From NCBI GenBank assembly GCA_958348225.1, contig CATVYG010000001.1, positions 62,001-126,000 of the forward strand: a stretch of 64,000 nucleotides of DNA, read 5' to 3'. This DNA comes from an uncultured Collinsella sp. (lineage in GTDB: Bacteria > Actinomycetota > Coriobacteriia > Coriobacteriales > Coriobacteriaceae). A program made the translations under genes and the position numbers. The first letter of the stretch is position 1. The number at the start of each line of letters is the position of its first letter. The notes under the pieces were generated by a model that worked only from the letters and a program-made list of their open reading frames with translations, was not told the origin of the DNA and did no database searches. This document shows positions 43,741 through 53,583 of this stretch, piece after piece.

Positions 43741-44652
43741 ATGGGTCTGTTTAACGCCGTCATGGCGCTCTCGGGCATGATCGACACGGATGTGATCGAG
43801 GACGAGCGCCTTGCGCGTCATACGAGCTATCGTATCGGCGGCAAGGCCGACCTCTTTGTGACGTGCCATAGCTATCATGCCCTCCGCCGCGCCGTGGCGG
43901 TGCTCGATCGCGAGCAGGTGCCGTGGGTCATCATCGGCAAGGGCTCCAATCTGCTGGTTGCCGATGGCGGTTATCGCGGTGCCGTCATTTCGCTCGGACG
44001 TGAGTTTCAGCGCACGGTTGTTGCCGATGACGGTTGTACGCTGACGGTCGGTGCGGGCGTGATGTTTGCGCGCCTGGTCAACGATGCCCTGTCGCGTAGC
44101 CTCTCGGGCCTTGAGTTTGCCGTTGGCATCCCTGGCTCGGTTGGCGGTGCGATATCTATGAATGCAGGCACACGGACCGAGTGGATTGGCTCGCTGGTTG
44201 AGGATGTCGTAACGTTTGACCCGGCATCCGGTATCAAGCATTATGCGGGGTCCGAGATCACTTGGGGCTACCGCGAATGTAGCCTTCCCCGCAATGAGAT
44301 TATCCTCGAGTGCGTGCTCAAGCTTAAACCGGCGCCCAAGGCCGACATTCGCGAGCGCATGGAGCGGTACCTGACGAGGCGCAAGCGTACGCAGCCCATG
44401 GGTCGCGCATCCTGCGGGTCGGTCTTTCGCAACCCGCCCGATGCGAGTGTGGGCAAGCTTATCGAGGATTGTGGATTAAAGGGTTTTTCGATTGGCGGCG
44501 CGGAAGTTTCGCCCGTTCACGCTAATTTTATCGTTAATAACGGAACCGCCTCGGCCGATGACGTTGCCGCGGTTATCAGACATGTGCACGGAAAGGTGAG
44601 GGAGGCGTATGGCATCGAGCTCAGACCGGAAGTTAAATTCCTCGGCTTCTAG
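43741..44652 (+). CDS. murB: UDP-N-acetylenolpyruvoylglucosamine reductase
   Basis: 303 residues. FAD-dependent reductase of the UDP-MurNAc pathway. The FAD fold has TSYRIGGKADLF (about 29-40), IIGKGSNLLVADGG and GIPGSVGGAISMNAG (about 126-140). The catalytic serine region is GRASCGSVFRNPP, and the C-terminal HANFIVNNGTASADDV is conserved. The length and pattern fit type II MurB. Its last 44 bases overlap the ftsQ start, so ftsQ translation is coupled. Confidence 0.97.
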   Translation: MGLFNAVMALSGMIDTDVIEDERLARHTSYRIGGKADLFVTCHSYHALRRAVAVLDREQVPWVIIGKGSNLLVADGGYRGAVISLGREFQRTVVADDGCTLTVGAGVMFARLVNDALSRSLSGLEFAVGIPGSVGGAISMNAGTRTEWIGSLVEDVVTFDPASGIKHYAGSEITWGYRECSLPRNEIILECVLKLKPAPKADIRERMERYLTRRKRTQPMGRASCGSVFRNPPDASVGKLIEDCGLKGFSIGGAEVSPVHANFIVNNGTASADDVAAVIRHVHGKVREAYGIELRPEVKFLGF

Positions 44653-45865
44653 AGCATCGAAACCCACCTTCCGCCGCGCCGGAGGGCGTTCCGGCGCGCC
44701 TGCCAAACCTCAACGCAATACCGTCGCGCACTCTAAGTCTGTCGGGCATGCTCGACAGACCAGTCGTCCGGTCGTCGGCTCTCAGCTCGGTAATCGTCCG
44801 GCCGCAAAAAAGTCCTCGCGTCCCTCGGTGACGTCAAAGCCTGTTATGGGCGCCAAGCCTGCCCGTCCCATGGCAACTCCTAAGCCCTCGACGGGAACTA
44901 AGGCGGCGCGTCCGGGTCGCACGCTGGGCGCATCGAAACCGCGCTCGCTGACATCGGTGCCGGCTACCGCCAAGAAGCCTTCGGGTAAAAAAGGCGTCAA
45001 CCCGTTGTCTTCACTTGGGGCGATGGCAAATAAAACGTCAGACGCCGCTTCTCTCGTTACAGGCAAAGGCAAAATCGTGGGCGGCGTTCTGGCCGTCTTG
45101 GCCGTGCTCGTCGTCGTTGCCGTCGTGGTGATCAACTCTGGATTGTTTACCGCCACTGATATTCAGATTCAAGGCAGCGAGCATGTGACGAAGCACGATG
45201 CTATCCAGCTGATCGATTTGCCCGAGGGAACGTCGCTTTTTAACGTCGATCCCGACCAGATTACCGAGGACCTCAAGCAAAATCCGTGGGTCTCGGGCGT
45301 GGATGTCCAGCGTCAGTTCCCGCATACGCTCATCATTACGCCGATGGAGCGCAAGGTCATCGCAATTGCCTATATCAGTTCCGATGACCTTGCCTGGGCC
45401 ATCGGGGATGATGACACCTGGATCGCCCCACTGTCGACGTCGGTCGAAGTGGACGACCAAGGCAACGTCATCACGACAGGGCAGGGCTCAAATACCTTGA
45501 CCGGAATCGATGCCGCGCTGGCGCTCGCTAAGCACTATGGCGCGGTGTTGTTGACTGATGTCTCGGCGGATGTCGCTCCGGTTTCCGGCCAGGCAGTGAG
45601 CTCCAAGGCCGTTAAGGCTGGCTTGGATTATGTGCGTGGTTTTTCGAGCGAGTTCTTGGGACAAGTCAAGGATATTTCCACGCCTTCGGTCGAAGCCATC
45701 TCGGCAAACCTCAATAACGGCATTGAGGTGTCGCTGGGCGATTCGAACGATATCGTCAAGAAGGAGCGCGTAGTCACCAAGCTGCTTTCGCAGGTAGAGG
45801 GCGTAACGTATATCAATGTGCGCTCTCCGGGTAACTATACATTTAGGAACGCTCCGACCTCGTAG
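44609..45865 (+). CDS. ftsQ: FtsQ/DivIB-type division protein with long basic N-terminus
   Basis: 418 residues, well above the usual 220-300. A cytoplasmic N-terminal region of about 150 residues is rich in Lys, Arg, Pro and Ser, with loose repeats such as SKPVMGAKPARPM and PKPSTGTKAARP. The membrane segment is about 156-177. The POTRA domain follows (TDIQIQGSEHVTKHDAIQLIDLPEG, residues 182-206), then the FtsQ beta domain. It anchors the FtsL/FtsB complex at the septum. ATG 44609 follows GGGAGG inside the end of murB. The extended tail could bind nucleic acid or FtsZ-associated proteins; this is inference. Confidence 0.92.
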   Translation: MASSSDRKLNSSASRASKPTFRRAGGRSGAPAKPQRNTVAHSKSVGHARQTSRPVVGSQLGNRPAAKKSSRPSVTSKPVMGAKPARPMATPKPSTGTKAARPGRTLGASKPRSLTSVPATAKKPSGKKGVNPLSSLGAMANKTSDAASLVTGKGKIVGGVLAVLAVLVVVAVVVINSGLFTATDIQIQGSEHVTKHDAIQLIDLPEGTSLFNVDPDQITEDLKQNPWVSGVDVQRQFPHTLIITPMERKVIAIAYISSDDLAWAIGDDDTWIAPLSTSVEVDDQGNVITTGQGSNTLTGIDAALALAKHYGAVLLTDVSADVAPVSGQAVSSKAVKAGLDYVRGFSSEFLGQVKDISTPSVEAISANLNNGIEVSLGDSNDIVKKERVVTKLLSQVEGVTYINVRSPGNYTFRNAPTS

Positions 45866-46019
45866 CGCTGGTTGATGCTTTGTTGAGGGGCCATACCACG
45901 CCGTTTATCTGGTTTGTTTGGTTTTCACGGTCAATTATTTGACTGATACGTTCATAATGTGCAAACATAATACGGTTTACCTTTGCATTTACTTTCAACC
46001 TGAAGGTTAATGTGCGCAG

Positions 46020-46029
46020 GGGTCGACCC
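46020..46029. promoter_or_regulatory. Palindromes in the ftsZ leader
   Basis: GGGTCGACCC (46020-46029) is a perfect palindrome 35 bases before the ftsZ start. AACCT/AGGTT (46008-46019) lies just before it. The 199-base ftsQ-ftsZ gap is AT-rich and holds TTGACT (45939) and CATAAT (45966) with a 21-base spacer, a poor promoter fit. Confidence 0.35.
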
Positions 46030-46064
46030 ATGCTATGGCTATAACCTTTGTTCGGAGGACCGAC

Positions 46065-47219
46065 ATGCACGAGACAGAGATCAACAACTACCTTGCCGTC
46101 ATTAAGGTGGTCGGCGTCGGCGGCGGCGGTACCAACGCGGTCAATCGAATGATCGAAGAGGGCATCCGCGGCGTCGAGTTTGTTGCCATCAACACCGATG
46201 CTCAGGCACTCGCGATCTCTGATGCCGATATCAAGGTGCACATCGGCACCGACCTTACCCGCGGCCTGGGCGCCGGCGCCAACCCCGAGGTTGGCCGCAA
46301 GGCTGCCGATGAGTCCCGCGACGACATTGCCGAGGCGCTCGCTGGCGCCGATATGGTGTTCATCACCTGCGGCGAGGGCGGTGGCACCGGTACCGGCGCT
46401 GCTCCCATCGTTGCCGATATCGCGATGAACGAGGTCGGTGCGCTGACCGTCGCCGTCGTGACCAAGCCCTTCACCTTCGAGGGCCGCAAGCGCAAGAAGA
46501 GCGCCGAGGAGGGCATTAAGACCCTCTCCGATTGCGTCGACACCATGATCGTCATCCCTAACGATAAGCTGCTCGACATCGCCGAGAAGAAGACCACCAT
46601 GCTCGAGGCCTTCGCGATTGCCGATGGCGTCCTTTCCCAGGGCACCCAGGGCATCACCGACCTCATCACCGTCCCCGGTATCATCAACCTGGACTTCGCC
46701 GATGTTAAGACCATCATGAAGCAGGCCGGTACCGCCATGATGGGTATCGGTACCTCTTCTGGGGACACCCGTGCCGTCGACGCTGCCCAGCAGGCCATCT
46801 CCAGCCCGCTGCTCGAGAGCTCCATCGATGGCGCCACGCGCGTGCTGCTCTCCATCGCCGGTTCCAAGGACCTGGGCATCCAGGAGATCAGCGACGCCGC
46901 CGACGTTGTCGCCAACGCCGTCGACCCCGAGGCCAACATCATCTTCGGTACCGTTGTCGACGAGTCCCTGGGCGATCAGGTGCGTATCACCGTCATCGCT
47001 ACGGGCTTCTCCGACTCCAACGTCAACCGTCAGGACGAGCTCTTTGCTGCTCAGCAGTCTCAGAGCAAGGCCGCTGCCTCCGCTGAGCCGCAGCGCACCG
47101 CTCCTGCCACGAGCCCGGCTCAGGCCGCTCCGACCCGCAACGTCGGTGGCACCGAGCTTCCTAACTTCGGCAACGATCAGTTCGAGCTTCCCGACTTCCT
47201 GAAGCGCGGTAGCTTCTAA
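46065..47219 (+). CDS. ftsZ: Cell division protein FtsZ
   Basis: 384 residues from ATG 46065 (GGAGG 9 bases upstream). Tubulin-like GTPase that forms the Z ring. [14 protein letters not shown] near the N-terminus, [16 protein letters not shown] (about 106-121), the T7 loop [11 protein letters not shown] (about 207-217), then a variable Ala/Pro/Gln-rich linker (about 328-362) and the conserved C-terminal peptide [12 protein letters not shown] that binds SepF. ftsA is absent upstream, as in actinobacteria, where SepF is the membrane anchor. Confidence 0.99.
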   Translation: MHETEINNYLAVIKVVGVGGGGTNAVNRMIEEGIRGVEFVAINTDAQALAISDADIKVHIGTDLTRGLGAGANPEVGRKAADESRDDIAEALAGADMVFITCGEGGGTGTGAAPIVADIAMNEVGALTVAVVTKPFTFEGRKRKKSAEEGIKTLSDCVDTMIVIPNDKLLDIAEKKTTMLEAFAIADGVLSQGTQGITDLITVPGIINLDFADVKTIMKQAGTAMMGIGTSSGDTRAVDAAQQAISSPLLESSIDGATRVLLSIAGSKDLGIQEISDAADVVANAVDPEANIIFGTVVDESLGDQVRITVIATGFSDSNVNRQDELFAAQQSQSKAAASAEPQRTAPATSPAQAAPTRNVGGTELPNFGNDQFELPDFLKRGSF

Positions 47220-47245
47220 GTCGTTCTTTGCATTGTTGTGCACAG

Positions 47246-47274
47246 GGGCGTGTCCGTATGGACGCGCCCTTTTT
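47246..47274 (+). terminator. Terminator after ftsZ
   Basis: GGGCGTGTCC (47246-47255) pairs with GGACGCGCCC (47260-47269), one wobble, then TTTTT. Confidence 0.93.
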
Positions 47275-47306
47275 ATTTCGACTTTGTAAACTAGAACCTC
47301 CAATCT

Positions 47307-47328
47307 CTTTACGTTCCCTTTACGATTG
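47307..47328. promoter_or_regulatory. Direct repeat, possible PHO box, upstream of pgeF-pst
   Basis: CTTTACG occurs at 47307-47313 and 47318-47324, a period of 11 bases. Response regulators of the PhoB/PhoP group bind 11-base direct repeats, and the first operon downstream encodes the Pst phosphate transporter. The sequence itself is not a known consensus. Confidence 0.4.
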
Positions 47329-47429
47329 CCTCCAGCGCAGCAGGTATCCTTTTAGAGAAGTATGACAGCCGTATAAACGCGGGCTGTAGCGGCGATGCCG
47401 CGGTACTTGTGTTATTAGGAGGCTTTAGT

Positions 47430-48230
47430 ATGGCAGCACGTGCGGACAAAGTTTCGCGTGTCGACCATGATGGAGTTACGTTGGTGGAGGGCGCGACATC
47501 CGATGTTCGCTTTGCCTTCACCGAGCGTGCCGGTGGCGTTTCCGAAGATGCGTACTCCTCACTCAACTTGGGCTCGCATGTTGGCGATGACCCCTTTGCT
47601 GTTCAAGAAAATCGTCGTCGTGCGCTCGAGGCTATGGGTGCCGCCGAGTGCGAGCACAACCTGCTCGTTCCCAATCAGGTCCATGGTGATCATATCGTTG
47701 CGGTGACCTCGAACGGCGCCGATGACCTTGAGGACGTTCGCGAGCAGATTGCCGAGGGCTGTGATGCCATCGTCTGCACGGCGCATAACGTGCCCGTGCT
47801 GCTCTGCTTTGCCGACTGCGTTCCCGTGGTGCTGGTGGCCCCCGGCGGATTTGCCGTGGTGCACTCCGGTTGGAAGGGCACGATTGCACGTATTTCCGCC
47901 AAGGCGTGCCAGGCGCTTTGCGATGCTGCCGGTTGCGATGCGAGCGACGTTTCCGCCTATATCGGCCCCCATATCTTGGGTGACGAATATGAGGTATCCC
48001 AGGAACTCATGGATCGCTTTGCCGCCGAGTTCTCTTGCATCGATGCGAATACCTCTCGCATGCTCGATCTTTCCGCTGCCATTCGCGAGGCGCTGGTAGA
48101 TGTCGGTGTCGACGCGGATAATATCGTGGATACCCAGCTTTCGACCGTGCGTCAGAACGACCGCTTTTATTCCTACCGTAACGAGGACGGCACCTGTGGG
48201 CGCCATGCTGCGATCGGCGTGATGCTATGA
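47430..48230 (+). CDS. pgeF: PgeF/YfiH family (laccase domain) protein
   Basis: 266 residues from ATG 47430 with AGGAGG upstream. The copper-oxidoreductase-like fold contains FTERAGGVSEDAYSSLNLG (about 30-48), PNQVHGDHI with a metal histidine, ADCVPVVL, VHSGWKGT and a late GRHAAIGVML. Members edit peptidoglycan precursors or act on purine nucleosides. It normally lies after ftsZ in actinobacteria, as here. Its stop overlaps the start of pstS (ATGA at 48227), an unusual coupling of a division-cluster gene to phosphate uptake. Confidence 0.93.
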   Translation: MAARADKVSRVDHDGVTLVEGATSDVRFAFTERAGGVSEDAYSSLNLGSHVGDDPFAVQENRRRALEAMGAAECEHNLLVPNQVHGDHIVAVTSNGADDLEDVREQIAEGCDAIVCTAHNVPVLLCFADCVPVVLVAPGGFAVVHSGWKGTIARISAKACQALCDAAGCDASDVSAYIGPHILGDEYEVSQELMDRFAAEFSCIDANTSRMLDLSAAIREALVDVGVDADNIVDTQLSTVRQNDRFYSYRNEDGTCGRHAAIGVML

Positions 48231-49063
48231 GAAAGATCGTATCGGTCCTGAGCGCCGCTGTGCTTACGCTTACGCTGTGCGCCTGTTCTTCGGGATCTTC
48301 TAGCTCTTCCATTACCGTGGCCGGCTCCACGACCTGCCTTCCTATCGCCGAGATTGCGGCCGAGGGCTTTAAGGAGGAGACCGGCATCGACGTGCTCGTT
48401 TCCGGTTTGGGTTCTTCCGCTGGGATCGAGGCCGTCAGCGCCGGCACGGCCGATATCGCCAGCTCCTCCCGTGGACTCAATGCCGACGAACAGGATCTGG
48501 GCCTGACTCCCATCGTCATTGCCCACGACGGTATTGCGGTCATCGTGAACGACGACAACCCCGTCGATAACCTCTCGACCGAGCAGCTCCGCGATATCTA
48601 CGCCGGCAAGATTACCAATTGGAAAGAGGTCGGTGGCGAGGACCTGAGGATTCAGGTCATCAACCGAGACGAGGCGTCCGGTACGCGCGAGGCCTTCCGT
48701 ACCATCGTGATGGATGGCACGCCGTTCGATCGCCGCTCGGCTGTTCTTTCGGGTACGGGCCAGGTGCGCGACGTGGTATCTCGTTCGCGTGGGGCCATCG
48801 GCTACATTTCGCTGGGCTTCGTCGATAGCCTCAACGCCAAGACCTCGGTCAAGGCCGTCTCGGTCAATCATGTTGAGGCGTCCGAGAAGACGGTCGCGAG
48901 TGGCGGCTATCCCATCTCGCGCGACCTTTACTTCTTTGTGAAGGGTGTGCCTTCGCAGCAGGCGCAGGATTACATCGACTATGTGACGTCCGAAAAGATG
49001 GACAAGCAGATTCGCGAGGCGGGCTTTATTCCCGTCACCAACGACGAGAAGGGGAGTGAGTAG
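48227..49063 (+). CDS. pstS: Phosphate ABC transporter substrate-binding lipoprotein PstS
   Basis: 278 residues. Signal peptide with lipobox LCAC and acylated Cys at about residue 20, then a Ser-rich spacer. The binding domain has ITVAGSTTCLPIAE, ADIASSSRGLNADE, IAHDGIAVIVN, YAGKITNWKEVGG and INRDEASGTREAF, all typical of PstS. It captures phosphate outside the membrane for PstCAB. Start ATG overlaps the pgeF stop by 4 bases; pstC starts 1 base after its stop. Confidence 0.96.
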   Translation: MRKIVSVLSAAVLTLTLCACSSGSSSSSITVAGSTTCLPIAEIAAEGFKEETGIDVLVSGLGSSAGIEAVSAGTADIASSSRGLNADEQDLGLTPIVIAHDGIAVIVNDDNPVDNLSTEQLRDIYAGKITNWKEVGGEDLRIQVINRDEASGTREAFRTIVMDGTPFDRRSAVLSGTGQVRDVVSRSRGAIGYISLGFVDSLNAKTSVKAVSVNHVEASEKTVASGGYPISRDLYFFVKGVPSQQAQDYIDYVTSEKMDKQIREAGFIPVTNDEKGSE

Positions 49064-49064
49064 C

Positions 49065-49991
49065 ATGGAAGCACAGGAAAACTCCCAGACTGAGCAGAAT
49101 GTTCAAACGCCCAAGAAGCGCGAGCTGGCGCTCGTATCGCGCAGTACCTATATCAAGGAGAAGGCGCTGCAGTGGATCTTCTTTGCCTGCGCGTTCTTGG
49201 CGGTCGTTACCGTCATCCTGATTTTTGTCTTTACCACGTACTCGGCGCTGCCCGTCTTTACTGACATCGGTCTGGCTGACTTCTTTAGCTTTACGTGGGC
49301 GCCTTCCGAGGGCCACTACGGCATCTTGTCGCTGCTTGCCGGCTCGGGTCTGGTGACCGTCGGTGCGCTCGCCATGGGCGTGCCGCTGGGCGTGGGTACG
49401 GCCGTTTACCTGGTCGAGATTGCCAGCAAGCGCGTGCGCAAGCTCATCAGCCCCGCCGTTGACCTGCTGGCGGGCATCCCTTCTATCATCTATGGCTTCT
49501 TTGGCATGATCATCATCCGTCCGTTTATCGCACAACTGACCGGCGGCCTTGGTTTTGGTGCGCTGACGGCGTGGTTTGTGCTCGCCATCATGATCGTCCC
49601 TACCATCACCACGCTCACCATCGATGCTCTCAATTCCATTCCCATGGGCATTCGCGAGGCATCGTATGCCATGGGCGCCACAAAGTGGCAGACCATCTAT
49701 AAGGTCGTGCTACCTGCCGCAAAGCTGGGTATCGTTGATGCCATCGTGCTGGGTATGGGCCGTGCCATCGGCGAGACCATGGCCGTGCTCATGGTCGTAG
49801 GTAACGCCCCGGTTATTCCCGACAGCATTGCGAGCCCCATCTCGACGCTCACGAGCCAGATTGCGCTCGACATGAGCTATTCCTCGGGTCTGCACCGCTC
49901 GGCGCTGTTCGGCATGGGTGTGGTCCTGTTTATCATCTCCGCCACGCTGGTGGGTATCGTTCGTCTGATTTCCAAGAAGAAGAGGGGGTAG
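49065..49991 (+). CDS. pstC: Phosphate ABC transporter permease PstC
   Basis: 308 residues from ATG 49065, preceded by AAGGGGAGTGAG. About 6 membrane segments after a cytoplasmic N-terminus. The start of the permease domain, GILSLLAGSGLVTVGALAMGVPLGVGTAVYL (region about 86-116), GIPSIIYGFFGM and the EAA loop REASYAMGATKWQTIYKVVLPAA are family markers. It pairs with PstA to form the channel. 3 bases separate it from pstA. Confidence 0.96.
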   Translation: MEAQENSQTEQNVQTPKKRELALVSRSTYIKEKALQWIFFACAFLAVVTVILIFVFTTYSALPVFTDIGLADFFSFTWAPSEGHYGILSLLAGSGLVTVGALAMGVPLGVGTAVYLVEIASKRVRKLISPAVDLLAGIPSIIYGFFGMIIIRPFIAQLTGGLGFGALTAWFVLAIMIVPTITTLTIDALNSIPMGIREASYAMGATKWQTIYKVVLPAAKLGIVDAIVLGMGRAIGETMAVLMVVGNAPVIPDSIASPISTLTSQIALDMSYSSGLHRSALFGMGVVLFIISATLVGIVRLISKKKRG

Positions 49992-49994
49992 GCT

Positions 49995-50900
49995 ATGTCC
50001 GATTCCGTTGACACGACGGTCGATACGACCTCGTCGCGCGAGCGCATCAAGCGTGCCCTTTCCCACGGCAAGAAGGGCCGCATCAACAAGGACCTGTCCA
50101 ACAAGATCATGCTTGGCGTGTTTCGTGCCGCTGCCTACATCACCACGCTGGTGCTGGTCGCTATCATCGCCTACGTGGTCATCAACGGCCTGCCACACAT
50201 CTCGCTCGACTTTATCTTCGGTTGGCCCCAGGGCGTCAACGCCGAGGGCGGAATTTGGCCCACGATCGTCTCGACCGTCTACGTGACGGCGCTCGCCATG
50301 CTTATCTGCACGCCGATCGCTGTGCTGGCAGCCGTCTATCTGGCCGAGTACGCCAAGCAGGGCAAGGTCGTCGAGCTCATTCGCTACGCTGCTGACGCTT
50401 TGGCCTCGGTGCCCTCCATCGTTATGGGTCTGTTTGGCTACGCCTTGTTTGTCGAGGCCATGGGCCTGGGCCTTTCGATGGTCTCGGCCGCTCTGGCACT
50501 CGCGCTCTTGATGCTTCCCATCGTCATGCGCACCACCGAAGAGGCCATTCGCGCCGTTCCGCGCTATATCCGTTGGGGCGCGTACGGCCTGGGCGCTACC
50601 AAGTGGCAGGTTGTCTCCAAGATCGTGCTTCCTTCTGCCTTTGGCCGTATTGCCACGGGCATCGTCCTCGCCATCGGCCGTGCCATCGGCGAGACCGCGG
50701 TGGTGCTCTACACCATGGGCCAGGCCATCAATCTACCTATTTCGCCGCTCGATTCCGGCCGCCCCATGACGGTTCACCTGTACCTGCTTGCCAACGACGG
50801 CATCAACATGAACGCAGCCTACGGCACCGCGCTCTTGCTGATGGTGATCATTTTGGCCTTCAACCTGTTTGCGCGCTTCCTGTCGCGCAAGCGTCGCTAG
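49995..50900 (+). CDS. pstA: Phosphate ABC transporter permease PstA
   Basis: 301 residues, about 6 membrane segments. An N-terminal charged region (1-40) precedes the first segment. GIWPTIVSTVYVTALAMLI, VPSIVMGLFGYALFV and the EAA loop AVPRYIRWGAYGLGATKWQVVSKIVLP identify PstA (regions about 86-104, 135-150, 180-207). It lies between pstC and pstB with gaps of 3 and 12 bases in a single transcript. Confidence 0.96.
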   Translation: MSDSVDTTVDTTSSRERIKRALSHGKKGRINKDLSNKIMLGVFRAAAYITTLVLVAIIAYVVINGLPHISLDFIFGWPQGVNAEGGIWPTIVSTVYVTALAMLICTPIAVLAAVYLAEYAKQGKVVELIRYAADALASVPSIVMGLFGYALFVEAMGLGLSMVSAALALALLMLPIVMRTTEEAIRAVPRYIRWGAYGLGATKWQVVSKIVLPSAFGRIATGIVLAIGRAIGETAVVLYTMGQAINLPISPLDSGRPMTVHLYLLANDGINMNAAYGTALLLMVIILAFNLFARFLSRKRR

Positions 50901-50912
50901 TTAAGGAGTCCC

Positions 50913-51716
<804 letters not shown>

Positions 51717-51808
51717 TCGGTGCGACTAGTCCCAAGCCGATCGGATCTGGTCCGGTGCGTATTCACTGTGCGGGCGGCATGACCGCACCCAACTGATTGG
51801 AGTGAACC

Positions 51809-52666
51809 ATGCGCAAACTGTTTTCCCGTCAGCTCATCGAGGCCCGTCACGAGATGCTGAGCATCTACGAGGCCGTCGATCTGGCCCTCCATGATGCCGT
51901 GAAGGCCTATGTGACCGACGACCGCAAGCTCGCCACCAAGACCAAGAAGCGCACGCTTTCGATTGACGCACGCTGCGCCAACCTGGAGGCCGTCTGCTAC
52001 AACCTGATTGCCACGCAGTCACCGGTCGCCTCCGACTTCCGCTTGCTGCAGACGATCATCTACGTCGACTTTAACCTGCAGCGCATGACCGATAAGGTTC
52101 GCCAGATTTGCCGCGCCACGCGTCATATGATCAAGGCCGACATCTCGCTGCCCAAGGAGCTTGTCGGCACGGTCGAGGCCGAGGCTGAGGCCGTCTACCA
52201 GGTACTGGGCTCTTCGCTTTCTGCGCTCGTCACCAACGACATGTCCATCATCTGCAACTTGGCCGTCGAGGACGAGCCGGTGCACGCCGCCTACGAGAAG
52301 TTCTTCCGCACCTTTAATCGCATGGACACGGGCGATTTTATGGACGACGACAGCAACTATGACGACCTGCGCCGCGCCATCATGGTATCGCGCTATCTCG
52401 ATCGCATCGCCTCGATTTCCATCGATGCCGCCTGCCGTCTGACCTTCCTGTTGACCGGACAGCGTATGACTGCCGGTGATATCGCCTGCACTGATGAGGA
52501 TGAGCTCGAGAGCATGCGCGTGCCTTCGGGCGAGGGTGTTATCATGAGGCCCGCCGTCGATGCACGCTACGTTGCCAAGGTGCCCGTTAACGAGGTCAGC
52601 GAGGGTCTTCGCTACCTGCTCGATCATCTTGAGGATGAGGACGATGGCGAGGACGACGAGGAGTAA
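51809..52666 (+). CDS. phoU: Phosphate signalling protein PhoU
   Basis: 285 residues, longer than the usual 210-240. Two PhoU three-helix domains: first with ALHDAVKAYVTDD and CYNLIATQSPVASDFRLLQT (about 64-83), second around 130-210 with RYLDRIASIS. Dampens Pst uptake and the PhoR response in other bacteria. The additional C-terminal portion ends in an acidic run (EDEDDGEDDEE). The ATG follows TGGAG. No PhoR/PhoB genes are in the window. A terminator hairpin follows. Confidence 0.93.
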   Translation: MRKLFSRQLIEARHEMLSIYEAVDLALHDAVKAYVTDDRKLATKTKKRTLSIDARCANLEAVCYNLIATQSPVASDFRLLQTIIYVDFNLQRMTDKVRQICRATRHMIKADISLPKELVGTVEAEAEAVYQVLGSSLSALVTNDMSIICNLAVEDEPVHAAYEKFFRTFNRMDTGDFMDDDSNYDDLRRAIMVSRYLDRIASISIDAACRLTFLLTGQRMTAGDIACTDEDELESMRVPSGEGVIMRPAVDARYVAKVPVNEVSEGLRYLLDHLEDEDDGEDDEE

Positions 52667-52703
52667 GTAACCCCGTTCGTCGAAAGATTGTAAATACCTA
52701 AGT

Positions 52704-52735
52704 GAGCGCGGCCTTGCACATGCGGGGCCGCGCTC
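52704..52735 (+). terminator. Terminator after phoU
   Basis: Perfect 10-bp arms GAGCGCGGCC (52704-52713) and GGCCGCGCTC (52726-52735), then TTG. Confidence 0.85.
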
Positions 52736-52785
52736 TTGCGTTAGCATGGGACTACTTGTTTGGCTGTCAGCGGAGGCGATTGGCA

Positions 52786-53523
52786 ATGGATAACTATTTG
52801 GACTTGATGCGCGCTCGCCGCGAGCAGATTCTGGAACGTTTTTATGCGGCGCTCGATCGCGCGGGCCGTCCCCACGACGCCGCGAGCCTCATTGCCGTGT
52901 CCAAGACCGTTGGTGTCGATGAGACCGTTGCCGCCATCCAGGCGGGGTATCGCCATTTTGCCGAGAACCGCCCGCAGGAGCTGGTTCGCAAGCTCACGGG
53001 TCTGGCGGAGCATCCGGAGCTGCCCGAGGTGCGCTTCGATATGATCGGCAACCTGCAGACCAATAAGATCAATGCGGTGCTGGGCTCAGCCGAGCTGATT
53101 CACTCGGTGGGTTCGCTGCATCTGGCGCAGGCGATCTCGAGCCGTGCTGTTCGCAAGATTGAGGCAGGCGAGCTCGTCGGTCCCCAGCGTGTGCTCATTG
53201 AGGTCAATGTGAGTGGTGAGGAGTCGAAGGGAGGCTTTTCACCCGATGAGATTCGCGCCGCCGCGGGTGAGCTTGCAGAACTTGAGGGAATTTGCGTACA
53301 GGGGCTTATGACTATGGCGCCCCGGGGGAATAAGGATGTGGCACGCCGCACCTTTGCGGGGCTTCGTGAGCTGAGGGATGAGCTGGAGGCGGCGCATCCC
53401 GATTTGAACCTGCCTGAGCTTTCCTGCGGTATGAGCGAGGACTTTGAGTCTGCCCTTGAGGAGGGCTCTACGCTCGTTCGCCTGGGCAGGGTAGTATTTA
53501 GCCCGGAGTTTGCAGTAAAATAA
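52786..53523 (+). CDS. YggS family PLP homeostasis protein
   Basis: 245 residues. A PLP-binding single-domain TIM barrel without known catalysis. The PLP lysine is in LIAVSKTVG (about residue 44), followed by HFAENRPQELVRK, the RFDMIGNLQTNKI segment (about 84-96) and LTMAPRGNK near 180. The C-terminal LSCGMSEDFESALEEGSTLVRLG is diagnostic. ATG 52786 follows CGGAGG; an earlier in-frame start would lie inside the phoU terminator. Its place before sepF is the usual actinobacterial order. Confidence 0.96.
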   Translation: MDNYLDLMRARREQILERFYAALDRAGRPHDAASLIAVSKTVGVDETVAAIQAGYRHFAENRPQELVRKLTGLAEHPELPEVRFDMIGNLQTNKINAVLGSAELIHSVGSLHLAQAISSRAVRKIEAGELVGPQRVLIEVNVSGEESKGGFSPDEIRAAAGELAELEGICVQGLMTMAPRGNKDVARRTFAGLRELRDELEAAHPDLNLPELSCGMSEDFESALEEGSTLVRLGRVVFSPEFAVK

Positions 53524-53583
53524 GGCTCTGAAGTGCGCACTGATTATCGGGGCGCCTGCACTAAACCGCGAGAGGACACAACC

